From positions 1-45,164 of the forward strand of contig CAZODQ010000015.1 of the NCBI GenBank assembly GCA_964578625.1: a DNA stretch of 45,164 nucleotides. Reading direction: 5' to 3'. This DNA comes from CAZBSE01 sp964578625 (GTDB lineage: Bacteria > Actinomycetota > Humimicrobiia > Humimicrobiales > Humimicrobiaceae). Positions 26,801 through 34,426 of this stretch are shown piece after piece (within the stretch, counting starts at the first letter, position 1; every line of letters begins with the position of its first letter). Below the pieces are notes generated by a model that was not told the DNA's origin, did no database searches, and saw only the letters and a program-made list of their open reading frames with translations. A program made the position numbers and the translations under genes.

Positions 26801-27666
26801 GCTCCTGGAAATGGTGCAACGCCGCTGGGGAAATTATGAGTTTCTGCAGTAAATATAAAATGATAGGTGCAATCCTGTATATAAAATGGGGAAAGGGTTC
26901 CAGGGTATTGTGGTATTATGGTAGATACCGTATAGCCGGTAATACCGCTCGAGTTATCCTGAAATGCAATTATACTGTTGGAAGGATTTGAAATCAGTGA
27001 CGATTTTATTATCTGGATTAGAGCTTCGGGAATCTCTTTTCCATCTATTATCAGCCTGCCTTTAAAAAACCAGTGGCGTGAATGCTCACTGTTGGCCTGA
27101 CCAAGCTGGAAACATTCTACATTGGTAGGATTCCTTCCTATGGTATTAACAAAAAGATTATAATAGAATTTAATATCCCACTCATCCATCCCAAGACCCA
27201 TCTTGATATTGAACTTTTCCAGCGCTTCCATGCCCTCTTCTACCAGAGGCACTGCATATACTTTTTCCGGTTCAATACCGATTTCAAATGTGTCAAGCGG
27301 TTTATCATAGACACATTCGGTCATACGGTCGTGATGAGTGCTGATAAATTGCCGTATATCAGTTTCAGGCGTTAACACATATCGCCTGAACAGCTCTATA
27401 CGTGTAATCTTTTCAAGACCACACGTGCGGCATATTGCAACCGCATTGGTTGAAAATGCTGTCTCAAAATTTAACCGCGGACCGATTTCGGCTATTTTTC
27501 TACTACCATCATCATTAAAAGATTTTTTACCGAAATTTTCTTTTTGAAAGGTTTCTTCTAGAAGCCACGTAAGAATTCCTAGTTCTTTTCCGGTAAGCGG
27601 TGATAAAGTTTCAATATAGTAGCAATATTCAAAATTTTTATCTACCCGCCTATAAAATCGCTGCAT
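23836..27666 (-). CDS. purL: Phosphoribosylformylglycinamidine synthase, single-chain type
   Basis: This 1276-residue enzyme makes FGAM from FGAR using glutamine. It carries all parts in one chain: N-terminal PurS-like region, two AIRS-type halves (HSRHWFFKGRL, ETHNFPSGVAPFPGAETGTGGRIRD, SIHDQGAGGPCNVLTELVEPAGG, GGKDSLSMA, DRSDGGLITTLVEMA) and a C-terminal glutaminase with the nucleophile in GVCNGCQLM (about residue 1105) and PHPERAFLLWQWPW (about 1235). This large form is typical of proteobacteria and eukaryotes; Gram-positive bacteria usually have separate PurS, PurQ and PurL. By hand count two 60-base stretches of the gene are 50 percent GC against 32-38 percent in purM and purF, suggesting a horizontally acquired gene placed inside the operon. 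Confidence 0.96.
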   Translation of the reverse strand: MQRFYRRVDKNFEYCYYIETLSPLTGKELGILTWLLEETFQKENFGKKSFNDDGSRKIAEIGPRLNFETAFSTNAVAICRTCGLEKITRIELFRRYVLTPETDIRQFISTHHDRMTECVYDKPLDTFEIGIEPEKVYAVPLVEEGMEALEKFNIKMGLGMDEWDIKFYYNLFVNTIGRNPTNVECFQLGQANSEHSRHWFFKGRLIIDGKEIPEALIQIIKSSLISNPSNSIIAFQDNSSGITGYTVSTIIPQYPGTLSPFYIQDCTYHFIFTAETHNFPSGVAPFPGAETGTGGRIRDVQATGRGGLVIAGTAGYCTGNLNIPGYRIPGEDGKFNYPSNLASPLKIIIRESDGSSDYGNKFGEPVIQGFTRTFGLRLPDGERREWVKPIMFTGGIGQIDHRHVRKEEPEPGMKIVQVGGPAYRIGIGGGAASSMVQGENREELDFNAVQRGNAQMEQKMNRVIRACTEMGDKNPIMSIHDQGAGGPCNVLTELVEPAGGRIEIRDIQVGDKTMSVLEIWGAEYQERNAFLIRPEHLSEFQAICRREKVNCEILGDITGDGRIVVNDKWEQSSLIGFTPVDLGLDEILSGIPQKTFELKSILQKLEPLQLPEDLSVEKVLKLIFSLPSVGSKGFLVRKVDRSVTGLIACQQCCGPLQLPVSDVSIIAQSHFGFTGAAISIGEQPIKTMVDPGAGARMAVGEALTNMVWALISNLENIKCSVNWMWAAKLQGGGAALYEAANALNKLMIEIGIAADGGKDSLSMAAQVGDEIVKAPGQVVISAYASMPDINKVVTPDIKRPGESRLIFIDLSPGRERLGGSALAQAFGQIGDDSPDVENPFLLAGAFKAVQKMIKENLILTGHDRSDGGLITTLVEMALAGNCGMTVKLPKRDDIIPQLFSEELGLVLEYLPQLEVKITDILGESNVPFLILGNTQKKKRVVISSSNEVKLDVDTHTLLTWWEATSDELEKHQMNPELAGKQAKAYKRPGPLYHLSFKPKSTSQRLLERTNKPRVAIVREEGSNGDREMTSAFFAAGFEPWDVTMTDLLKGRAMLDGFRGVVFVGGFTYADVLDSAKGWAGIIRFSPKLKEMFDTFYKRPDTFSLGVCNGCQLMTLIGWVPRKGIDEVKQPRFISNPSGRFESRWATVKILKSPSIMLKGMEGSILGIWVAHREGHLYCPDVKILSDISDSNLSPIVFVDDKGCPTEQYPFNPNSSPSGFTALCSPDGRHLAMMPHPERAFLLWQWPWMPYKWRSDLKVSPWLQIFQNAREWCEENS

Positions 27667-27731
27667 TTTTTTTATTTCCCTTATCTTTACAGCAATTTAA
27701 AAATATATGCAAAGCATTTAAAAAACTATTA

Positions 27732-29030
27732 TTATTTGATATTTTCCAATCTATCAATTATTTTATCCACGTATTTTAAATGATATTCAACGTTAAATAA
27801 CTTTTCCAGATTATCCCTGCTTATAAAAGATAAGACTTTTTCTTCTTTTAACAGGTTTTCCTTAAAACTGCCTTCATTATTCCATGCTTCAAGAGCTGCC
27901 TTCTGAACTAGAATATAAGCATCCTCCCTGCTCATTCCCTTCTTTATAAGTTCCAGCAATACCCTCTGTGAAAAAATAATCCCGCCGTATTTCATTAGAT
28001 TCTTTTTCATATTTGATTCAATCACATTTAAACCCTCTATTACAAATATTGTCTTTCCCAGCATATAATCAAGCAGTATAAAACTATCAGGGATTATAAT
28101 CCTCTCGGCAGAAGAATGTGATATATCTCTTTCGTGCCATAATGAAATATTTTCCATAGCAGCAATCGTATTTGATCTTAAGACCCTTGAAAGTCCGCAT
28201 ATCCTTTCACAGATAATAGGATTTTTCTTATGAGGCATGGCAGAAGAACCTTTCTGTCCCCTGGTAAAAGGTTCCTCTACTTCTTTAACATCCGTTCTCT
28301 GTAAGTTTCTGATTTCAAGGGCTATCTTCTCCAAAGTAGCTCCGCAGATTGCCAGGGTTGAGATCAGCTGTGCGTGCCTGTCCCTTTGAATAATCTGCGT
28401 TGAAACAGGAGCAGGCTTCAATCCTAAAATATTACAAACCCTCTTTTCTATTTCAGGAGAAGTATTGGCATAAGTCCCGACTGCACCGGATATTTTTCCA
28501 AATCCAATATTTTCCCGTGCCTGGTTCAATCTCTCAAGATTTCTTACCATCTCAAAGGCATACACACAAAACTTCAATCCCAGGGTGATTGGCTCCGCAT
28601 GAATTCCATGAGTCCTGCCGACCATAACTGTATGAGCATACTTTTTAGAAGCGGCCTTTAAAATATCTATAAGCTTTTTGATTTTCTTTTCAATTATGTC
28701 TATTGCTTCAAGTAGCTGGAGTGAGAGAGCACTGTCCACAACATCCGAGGAGGTCAGTCCATAATGGAGATATTTCGAAGAATCCCCTATATAAGAGGAT
28801 ACATTAGTTAAAAAAGCTATAACATCATGATGTGTCTCAGCTTCGATTTCACTTATTTTGGAGATTGCAAATTTAGCTTTTTTCCATATATCATCTGCAG
28901 CTTTTTTCGGAATAAAACCAAGATCCGCTTGAGCCCTGGCTACTGCCTTTTCAACCTCTAGCCATTTTGCGAATTTATTTTCTTCATTCCAAATCCTGCC
29001 CATTTCTACAGTGGTATATCTGGGAATCAT
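27732..29030 (-). CDS. purB: Adenylosuccinate lyase
   Basis: This 432-residue fumarase/aspartase-superfamily enzyme acts twice in purine synthesis, releasing fumarate from SAICAR and from adenylosuccinate. The signature loop SSAMPHKKNPI (about 260-271) carries the catalytic Ser. HYGLTSSDVVDSALSLQ and the His-containing VGRTHGIHAEPITLG are also intact. AGGAG stands 5 bases before the ATG. It is the first pur gene of the run, 65 bases ahead of purL. Confidence 0.96.
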   Translation of the reverse strand: MIPRYTTVEMGRIWNEENKFAKWLEVEKAVARAQADLGFIPKKAADDIWKKAKFAISKISEIEAETHHDVIAFLTNVSSYIGDSSKYLHYGLTSSDVVDSALSLQLLEAIDIIEKKIKKLIDILKAASKKYAHTVMVGRTHGIHAEPITLGLKFCVYAFEMVRNLERLNQARENIGFGKISGAVGTYANTSPEIEKRVCNILGLKPAPVSTQIIQRDRHAQLISTLAICGATLEKIALEIRNLQRTDVKEVEEPFTRGQKGSSAMPHKKNPIICERICGLSRVLRSNTIAAMENISLWHERDISHSSAERIIIPDSFILLDYMLGKTIFVIEGLNVIESNMKKNLMKYGGIIFSQRVLLELIKKGMSREDAYILVQKAALEAWNNEGSFKENLLKEEKVLSFISRDNLEKLFNVEYHLKYVDKIIDRLENIK

Positions 29031-29103
29031 AAATACTCCTAATAAATATAATAAGGAAACCAGATTTATATCTTCTAAGTCATAGGACCATAAAAATAAC
29101 CGG

Positions 29104-29418
29104 CTACATTAATTCTTCCAATATTCTTTCTCTAAAAGCCTGATAATTCTTAGAATCATTCAAATCCAGAAGCTCATCACCACAATCATAAAAAACCTGA
29201 TCGAAATCTTTAAGACAAATGTCGGAGATCTTCAATAACCATTTGCTGTTAAGTTTCCAACTCTTCAAATCTACCAGCCAATCTTTTTCGCCAGCAGGTA
29301 TTTCCTTTTTAATAAAATTATCAAGCTTCTTGGACTTTATCGAAACCTGCAACAAAAAATCAACTTTATTAGTAAGAGATGAAATATTTGCTATACTTAA
29401 ATCCTTATCCCTGCCCAC
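29104..29418 (-). CDS. Uncharacterised small protein
   Basis: This soluble, acidic protein of about 104 residues has no recognised domain. It contains two tryptophan-rich stretches (KDWLVDLKSWKLNSKWLLKI) and ends FRERILEELM. I prefer the GTG at 29416-29418, which follows AGAGG at proper distance; a GTG nine bases upstream is also open. It lies between the LCP ligase and purB on the same strand. No function is proposed. Confidence 0.6.
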   Translation of the reverse strand: MGRDKDLSIANISSLTNKVDFLLQVSIKSKKLDNFIKKEIPAGEKDWLVDLKSWKLNSKWLLKISDICLKDFDQVFYDCGDELLDLNDSKNYQAFRERILEELM

Positions 29419-29492
29419 TAATACCACCTCTATCTATACTGTATAATATTTCTAAAAACATCAAAATATTTAAACAATATTACACTAAGTCT

Positions 29493-30305
29493 CTATTTTA
29501 GATAATCACTTAAAAATTCTTTAACTTCTTCCTCCTCTGCAATTTGAAAGCTTATATTATCTATATAAGCTGACACCGTAGGTATGGTAACATGATTCAT
29601 ATCCTCACCTGAAAATAATAACATAAATCCTATAGAACAAAAATCCCATATTGTAAAATCTGTTTGAGTTTTTCTGTTTAGAACTTCAATTATCTGAGGT
29701 GCTTTGTCAATCATTGAAAGGTTAAATTTCTGTTTTATTATTTCATTGATCAGGTATTGCTGCCGGCCTATTCTGTCAAAATCACCCCCTGCAGTAGCTC
29801 TGCATCTGGCAAAGGATAAAGCTTGCTCACCGCTCATATTATAGGTACCCGGATCAAAATCTGCTTCGGATAATGGGTCATGAAGGTGTTCCTCAACCGT
29901 TATTTCAACCCCTCCAAGTATATCGATGATCTCTTCGAATCCGTTAAAGTCTATTATAATAAACCTGTCAGTTTCAATGCCGGTCAGTTTATATATCTCC
30001 TGCTTTATCATTTCCTCACCGCCGTATAAATATGAAGCATTTATCTTATTCCAGCCATGATCATCCAGATAGACTCTTGTATCCCGCGGAATAGAAATAA
30101 GGCTGTCTTTCTCTCCCCATTTGCTTATATGATAGATAATAATAGTATCAGTAAGATCGCTGCTTCCCTCTCTTTTATCAATGCCCAGGATCAATATATT
30201 CTTACCGATTGGACTTAAGTCTGTAAGAAAGACACATAGAAGTACAAACACGAGCAGAACAAAAATGGTCAGTATAGTGATAAAACAGCCTCTGGCTTTA
30301 TTCAT
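29493..30305 (-). CDS. LytR-CpsA-Psr (LCP) family cell-wall glycopolymer ligase
   Basis: This 270-residue membrane-anchored protein has a single N-terminal helix (residues 8-30) followed by an external LCP domain. Conserved parts are NILILGIDKREGSSDLTDTIIIYHI, SLISIPRDTRVYLDDHGWNKINASYLYGG, GGVEITV and the Arg-containing ALSFARCRATAGGDFDRIGRQQYLI. LCP proteins attach wall teichoic acid-like or arabinogalactan-like polymers to peptidoglycan, which supports a monoderm envelope. It lies 26 bases after rex, so the two are probably cotranscribed. Confidence 0.92.
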   Translation of the reverse strand: MNKARGCFITILTIFVLLVFVLLCVFLTDLSPIGKNILILGIDKREGSSDLTDTIIIYHISKWGEKDSLISIPRDTRVYLDDHGWNKINASYLYGGEEMIKQEIYKLTGIETDRFIIIDFNGFEEIIDILGGVEITVEEHLHDPLSEADFDPGTYNMSGEQALSFARCRATAGGDFDRIGRQQYLINEIIKQKFNLSMIDKAPQIIEVLNRKTQTDFTIWDFCSIGFMLLFSGEDMNHVTIPTVSAYIDNISFQIAEEEEVKEFLSDYLK

Positions 30306-30331
30306 ATCCTATTTCTTTTAAATCTGAGAAA

Positions 30332-30976
30332 TTATTTATATTCTGCATACCCGGTATGAGATAAATAATACAGAGTGTGCAGTAATTTTTCAATAGGGTC
30401 CGTTGTCTCAATCCTTACACCTGGCGGAGTTTTAACAGGAACTGAAGTATAATTGATTATTACTTTTATACCAGCTTTAACAAGGACATCTGTGACTTTT
30501 TGTGCTGAATCAGGAGGAACAGCGAGTATTGATACCTCTATATTTTTTTTCTTGACCACATCTTTTATCTGGCTTATATTAAATACTTCCTGCCCGGATA
30601 AAATTTTACCTATTATCTCCGGATTATTATCAAAAACATTTTCTATCTTGAAGCCAAACCTGTTCAACATCTTATATTTTAAAATTGCCTTACCTAAATT
30701 ACCTGCACCGATCAAAGCAATGCGGACTAATCTGTCGTAGCCCAATATCTTATTGAATGAATTAATCAGTTCATTGATATTAAACCCCACACCTCTTTTG
30801 CCCTTTATTTTAAAATATATTAAATCCCTTCTTACTTCTGCACTATTGATACCGGTACTAATGCTGATATCCTTGGATGTTGTAGTTCTTTTACCAAGTT
30901 CTTTCAACTGTACTATATACTTTAAATATTGGGATAATCTTGAAATGATACCTTCTGAATATATTCTCTCCACCAT
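30332..30976 (-). CDS. rex: Redox-sensing transcriptional repressor Rex
   Basis: This 214-residue repressor responds to the NADH/NAD ratio and controls fermentation and respiration genes. The N-terminal winged helix (SRLSQYLKYIVQLKELGKRTTTSKDISISTGINSAEVRRDLIYF) is followed by a Rossmann domain with IALIGAGNLGKAIL (about 86-99) and a C-terminal swapped helix (DPIEKLLHTLYYLSH). Length is normal. Its promoter (31060-31088) is followed by a palindrome with Rex-site geometry, which suggests autoregulation. Confidence 0.96.
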   Translation of the reverse strand: MVERIYSEGIISRLSQYLKYIVQLKELGKRTTTSKDISISTGINSAEVRRDLIYFKIKGKRGVGFNINELINSFNKILGYDRLVRIALIGAGNLGKAILKYKMLNRFGFKIENVFDNNPEIIGKILSGQEVFNISQIKDVVKKKNIEVSILAVPPDSAQKVTDVLVKAGIKVIINYTSVPVKTPPGVRIETTDPIEKLLHTLYYLSHTGYAEYK

Positions 30977-31031
30977 CAGTAAAATCCACTATATAAAAGT
31001 TATTAATATTAATCTAATACCATCGTTTGAG

Positions 31032-31051
31032 AAAGTTTTAAATAAAACTTT
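31032..31051. promoter_or_regulatory. Palindrome at rex transcription start, candidate Rex operator
   Basis: AAAGTTTT, AAAT, AAAACTTT is a perfect 8-4-8 inverted repeat. Its 7-4-7 core has the same layout as Rex sites (such as TTGTTAA-N4-TTAACAA), sharing the GTT/AAC arms but differing in other positions. It begins 9 bases downstream of the -10 box. Confidence 0.5.
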
Positions 31052-31059
31052 GTAGCATA

Positions 31060-31088
31060 ATTGTAACAGGATGCCTGGTCTTTTACAA
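31060..31088 (-). promoter_or_regulatory. Promoter of rex
   Basis: On the minus strand TTGTAA (31083-31088), a 17-base spacer and TACAAT (31060-31065). Confidence 0.6.
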
Positions 31089-31119
31089 GAACACAGATAA
31101 TTAATATAAAAATGCCAGT

Positions 31120-32055
31120 CTAAGTGTTTATCCTGAAATCATAGATTCCATTTTTTTGTTTAAAGGTTCTTCCACAGTTCCTGCATCTAAACGCGCTTTT
31201 TTCATAAAAAAGTACCTGTTTCCTGCATGAAGGGCATAACACAATATCTTTTAAAGTCACTTCTAATTTATTGCCAGTTTTTTTATGCCTTTGTTTACCA
31301 AAAATACTTTTTAAAAAAACACTTGGCCCTAAGAGTATGAAGGGAGTAAACATCTGATAAAGTTTTTCAAAAAATATCAGAGTTTTCGTACCTGGAAATC
31401 TCTTTAAAATATTAAGCCTGAAGTTAGAAACACTTATCAATTTTTCTATGGTAAACTTTCTTTTTTTAAGAGCACTTATTATATATTTTGGATGAAAATT
31501 CAATATAGTCTCTCCCACCTGAGAAGGCACTAAATTAAATGGAGATGTATCCATTTTTCCTATAAGATTTTTAAGTAAGTTTTTTAGGTTTCTCTTATTG
31601 GCGAACTCCAGAAAATAAATTCCGTTACTCCTGATTATTCTTGCAACCTCATTAAAATATTGTTCAGGATTATCAAGGTGATGAACTACTCTAACTGTAA
31701 GTACCACATCCGCACACTTGGATATTAAAGGAAGGTAGGCTGCATCTGCTGCAAAAAAATATATAGAGGATATCCTCCTATGATCACCTTTCAGGAATTT
31801 TTTTATCCTACTTCTGGCATTTTCCAAATTTTTAATCGAATAGTCTATAAGAACTATATTTTCAAAGTCTTTATATTCATTAAACAACCTGCCGTATCCG
31901 CAACCGATATCAAAAAAGAGTTTATTGCTTTTTTCAACACCAGCTAGAAGTCTTCTTAAAGCCAGCCTTTCAGCTGTATCTTCGTACAGTCTTTTATTAT
32001 CTTCCCAGAATTTGCTGTAATCATAACTTTCATAATCAGATTTTCTAAATGCCAA
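31120..32055 (-). CDS. Class I SAM methyltransferase with C-terminal zinc ribbon
   Basis: In this 311-residue protein the methyltransferase core has FFDIGCGYGRLFNEY (motif I, about 48-62), VLIDYSIKNLENAR, and DVVLTVRVVHHLDNPEQYFNEVARIIRSNGIYFLEFAN. The C-terminal 40 residues are a Trm112-like zinc ribbon (LCPSCRKQVLFYEKSAFRCRNCGRTF). Methyltransferases of this layout act on small molecules, lipids or quinone precursors; the substrate is unknown. The start is TTG at 32053-32055, with AAAGG about 7 bases upstream. It precedes rex on the same strand but rex has its own promoter. Confidence 0.85.
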   Translation of the reverse strand: MAFRKSDYESYDYSKFWEDNKRLYEDTAERLALRRLLAGVEKSNKLFFDIGCGYGRLFNEYKDFENIVLIDYSIKNLENARSRIKKFLKGDHRRISSIYFFAADAAYLPLISKCADVVLTVRVVHHLDNPEQYFNEVARIIRSNGIYFLEFANKRNLKNLLKNLIGKMDTSPFNLVPSQVGETILNFHPKYIISALKKRKFTIEKLISVSNFRLNILKRFPGTKTLIFFEKLYQMFTPFILLGPSVFLKSIFGKQRHKKTGNKLEVTLKDIVLCPSCRKQVLFYEKSAFRCRNCGRTFKQKNGIYDFRINT

Positions 32056-32153
32056 TCTCTTACCTTTCAGCCTTTCAACATATAATCTGAATAATTATAC
32101 TACAATTGGTTTAAACTATACTATAAGCACCATGATCTATCTAAGATTATCTT

Positions 32154-32182
32154 TTACATTTTCCTAAAAAGCTTTGTATAAT
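32154..32182 (+). promoter_or_regulatory. Possible promoter of the zinc-ribbon gene
   Basis: A perfect TATAAT (32177-32182) with a weak TTACAT 17 bases upstream, in the divergent gap 32056-32269. Confidence 0.4.
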
Positions 32183-32269
32183 AGCAGTAATCGATATAAA
32201 AAATGACCATACAGTTTTATTTTCATAAAAATCTAAAAATTAAAAAACATCGAGTCAGGAGAGGTCAAT

Positions 32270-32773
32270 ATGGCAGAAACATTATATAAAGAACCAGATG
32301 AGATTTTCTGTCCCGAATGCGGAAGAACTATTAAAAGGGGTGCTTCTATATGTCCCCATTGTGGAGTCAATATCAAAGAATTATTTGCAGAAAGCGTAAC
32401 CTACCAAACACCTATCTATAGAATGGAAGGTGGAATTACGCCAAAAAATAAAACAATTGCCATACTTCTGGCAGTATTCTTGAGCTTTTGGGCCTGGCTT
32501 TACACCTATGGAAAAAATGCAAAAAAGTTCTGGATATCCATAGGGATCAATTCCTTGTTTGCCATAATCATCCTCCTATACTCATGTTCTATTGTAGTTA
32601 GTTCTATGTCCACTTATAATCAAAACTATATAGATTATACAAATTTTTCCACTGGTCCTATAATATTTCTTAGTATCCTTATAAATATAGCAAGCCTTGG
32701 TATCTGGATATGGGCGATAGTAGATAATTCAGTAAAACCAAATAGTTATTATGAAAAATACCCTAAAGGTTAA
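32270..32773 (+). CDS. Zinc-ribbon membrane protein
   Basis: This 167-residue protein has an N-terminal zinc ribbon CPECGRTIKRGASICPHCG (residues 16-34). About three membrane helices follow (residues 62-82, 86-110 and 130-155). Such zinc-ribbon proteins with small membrane domains are common in anaerobes and of unknown role. GGAGAGG precedes the ATG by 5 bases. It is monocistronic with a strong terminator. Confidence 0.85.
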   Translation: MAETLYKEPDEIFCPECGRTIKRGASICPHCGVNIKELFAESVTYQTPIYRMEGGITPKNKTIAILLAVFLSFWAWLYTYGKNAKKFWISIGINSLFAIIILLYSCSIVVSSMSTYNQNYIDYTNFSTGPIIFLSILINIASLGIWIWAIVDNSVKPNSYYEKYPKG

Positions 32774-32804
32774 TTTTATAAAGTTTTAATCAAAGAAATA
32801 AAAG

Positions 32805-32832
32805 AAAGCCTCCGTCTTACCGGAGGCTTTTC
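32805..32832. terminator. Bidirectional intrinsic terminator
   Basis: AAGCCTCCG / CGGAGGCTT stem with a 6-base loop, A-run on one side and T-run on the other. It lies between the convergent zinc-ribbon gene and ssb and can stop both. Confidence 0.9.
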
Positions 32833-32868
32833 CTTATATTAAATAAAAAACACTTATTTGATAAAATC

Positions 32869-33282
32869 CTACGTCCCTTTTGACTTTATTTTATCCTTTT
32901 TTATGTCACTGCCTTTTTCTTCATTATTTTTCTCTGATATCTTTATATTTTTAAACTCCAGGCTGACTGCCACTACATCAGCTGTAATACTTGTAATATT
33001 ATATTTTTTCCCTTCCTTATTTTCCCAGCTTCTTAGATTTAAATGGCCGCTTATCATTACTCTATCTCCTTTTTTTAATGCAGTTGCACAATTCTCGGCA
33101 AGATTGCTCCATGCAGTGATATTGAAATAATCAACTGATTCCAATTCTTTCCCATTTTTATCCATCCATTTCTTATTTGATGCAAGCCCTATCTCTGCAA
33201 TGGCTGTCCCTTCATTAGTATATTTGATTTCCGGATCACGTGTTAGATTACCTAGTAAATATATATTATTTATATAATTCAT
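32869..33282 (-). CDS. ssb: Single-stranded DNA-binding protein without acidic tip
   Basis: This 137-residue protein is an OB-fold SSB: NNIYLLGNLTRDPEIKYTNEGTAIAEIGLASNKKW, VDYFNITAWSNLAENCATALKKGDRVMISGHLNLRSW, YNITSITADVVAV. The tail is short and lysine-rich, ending KSKGT instead of the DDDIPF-type acidic tip through which housekeeping SSB recruits partner enzymes. It may be a second, specialised SSB. AGGAGG precedes the ATG. It is 33 bases downstream of the tadG-like gene on the same strand, so possibly part of the pilus operon. Confidence 0.92.
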   Translation of the reverse strand: MNYINNIYLLGNLTRDPEIKYTNEGTAIAEIGLASNKKWMDKNGKELESVDYFNITAWSNLAENCATALKKGDRVMISGHLNLRSWENKEGKKYNITSITADVVAVSLEFKNIKISEKNNEEKGSDIKKDKIKSKGT

Positions 33283-33315
33283 AAATCCTCCTGTTTTAAA
33301 TAAAATATTAAAAAT

Positions 33316-33744
33316 TTAATAGCTGAATTTATAACTTTTGCAATAATCAAATTGCTCCTCCCAGGGATATATGACTTTTGCTTTCGAGGTTGACTTGACC
33401 CTGCTGTAACCTGGCATCAATTTATCTATTAAAATAAAATCAAGCTTCTTTTCTACAGTAACTGTTACTTCATCATATCCGCAACTGCATTCAATAAGTA
33501 TACAGTTATTTATAGCTGCTACTTTTTTAGCTGCTCTGCTGTAATCCTGATTCTCAAAAAACAGCAGATCCTGTGCTACAGCAAGCGAAGCGGCATCGGA
33601 AGCTTTCTTTGTGACTTCTCTTGCTATAAAAATCCTGCATAAATCAAAAATAAACATAAAAAGGACCGCAAATACTGACAAAATAACCAGAGTCAATAAA
33701 GAAACATTCCCTCTGTTTTGAATTCTTAAACTATTTAATAGCAT
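33316..33744 (-). CDS. TadG-like pseudopilin / TadE-family protein
   Basis: This 142-residue protein has an N-terminal helix typical of TadE/TadG pseudopilins: RGNVSLLTLVILSVFAVLFMFIFDLCRIFIAREVTKKASDAASLAVAQDL. The short size matches the helicase/secretion-neighbourhood TadE-like (Rv3654c-like) members in Gram-positives rather than the long TadG. The ATG overlaps the end of tadE by 10 bases, with GAGGATGGA as ribosome binding site. It is probably a minor subunit of the Tad pilus. Confidence 0.8.
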   Translation of the reverse strand: MLLNSLRIQNRGNVSLLTLVILSVFAVLFMFIFDLCRIFIAREVTKKASDAASLAVAQDLLFFENQDYSRAAKKVAAINNCILIECSCGYDEVTVTVEKKLDFILIDKLMPGYSRVKSTSKAKVIYPWEEQFDYCKSYKFSY

Positions 33745-34208
33745 TCCATCCTCATATTGCTTTTTGCCTTTATAAAAATATCCTTTCCTGTAAATATCGA
33801 AAATATCTTCGTAACACCGCTGTATTCATAGGAAAGGGTAACTGTAACTATATCACCGACTCTTCTTAAATTTCTATCACCGGGATCTATACTTATATCA
33901 AGTCTCTCTTTATCCAAGCTTGAACAAAAATCTCTTATACAGCTGAATGCCTCCCGGTTTGAGTTAGTAGTTGCAACTATTCTTACCCCTTCACGGGATG
34001 CTTGTTCTAATATATTTTTTTGATAGACCAATAAACCAATATGGGAAACAATTAGAATTATTAAAACTATGAAAGGAACTATAAGAGCAAATTCCAGTGA
34101 AGCCTGCCCGCCTGTTCCACTTAATAATATTTTAAGATTTTTTTTATATTTATTTTTTATTGACATAGTATTTAAAACAAAATCGTTTCCCATATTGTAT
34201 GCTTGCAA
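33735..34208 (-). CDS. tadE: TadE-like pseudopilin
   Basis: This protein of up to 157 residues has the TadE motif GGQASLEFALIVPFIVLIILIVSHIGLLVYQKNILEQASREGVRIVATT; Glu at the +5-like position of the processed helix fits prepilin-peptidase cleavage. The C-terminal domain ends FIKAKSNMRMECY. Start is uncertain: TTG at 34208 has a weak GGG upstream, and ATGs at 34193 and 34166 have none. It lies 26 bases after the flp stop and overlaps the tadG-like gene. Confidence 0.85.
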   Translation of the reverse strand: MQAYNMGNDFVLNTMSIKNKYKKNLKILLSGTGGQASLEFALIVPFIVLIILIVSHIGLLVYQKNILEQASREGVRIVATTNSNREAFSCIRDFCSSLDKERLDISIDPGDRNLRRVGDIVTVTLSYEYSGVTKIFSIFTGKDIFIKAKSNMRMECY

Positions 34209-34234
34209 AGAATAATCCCATCTATATTAATTCT

Positions 34235-34426
34235 TCAAACCATTGAAGCTATTTTATTAAATACTTTCGATATAACATCTATTATTATTGGTTTTCCTAC
34301 TGCAATCAGAATTGCACTTATTATTCCTGCAATCACTATAACCAATGCGTATTCAAGTGTTGATTGTCCTCTTTGCTGCCATATTTTTATTCTTTTAATA
34401 AATCTTTTTATTTTTATTTTTTTCAC
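34235..34426 (-). CDS. flp: Flp-type major pilin
   Basis: This pilin of 63 residues has a basic leader, the prepilin-peptidase site RG/QSTLEYALVIVIAGIISAILIAVGKPI with Glu at +5, and a hydrophobic helix forming the Flp pilin core. The only in-frame standard start is GTG at 34424-34426, which itself overlaps the strong Shine-Dalgarno GGGAGG; correct spacing (8 bases) would instead place the start at an ATA codon. An ATG at 34434-34436 is out of frame by one base. It heads the flp-tadE-tadG-ssb block. Confidence 0.85.
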   Translation of the reverse strand: MKKIKIKRFIKRIKIWQQRGQSTLEYALVIVIAGIISAILIAVGKPIIIDVISKVFNKIASMV

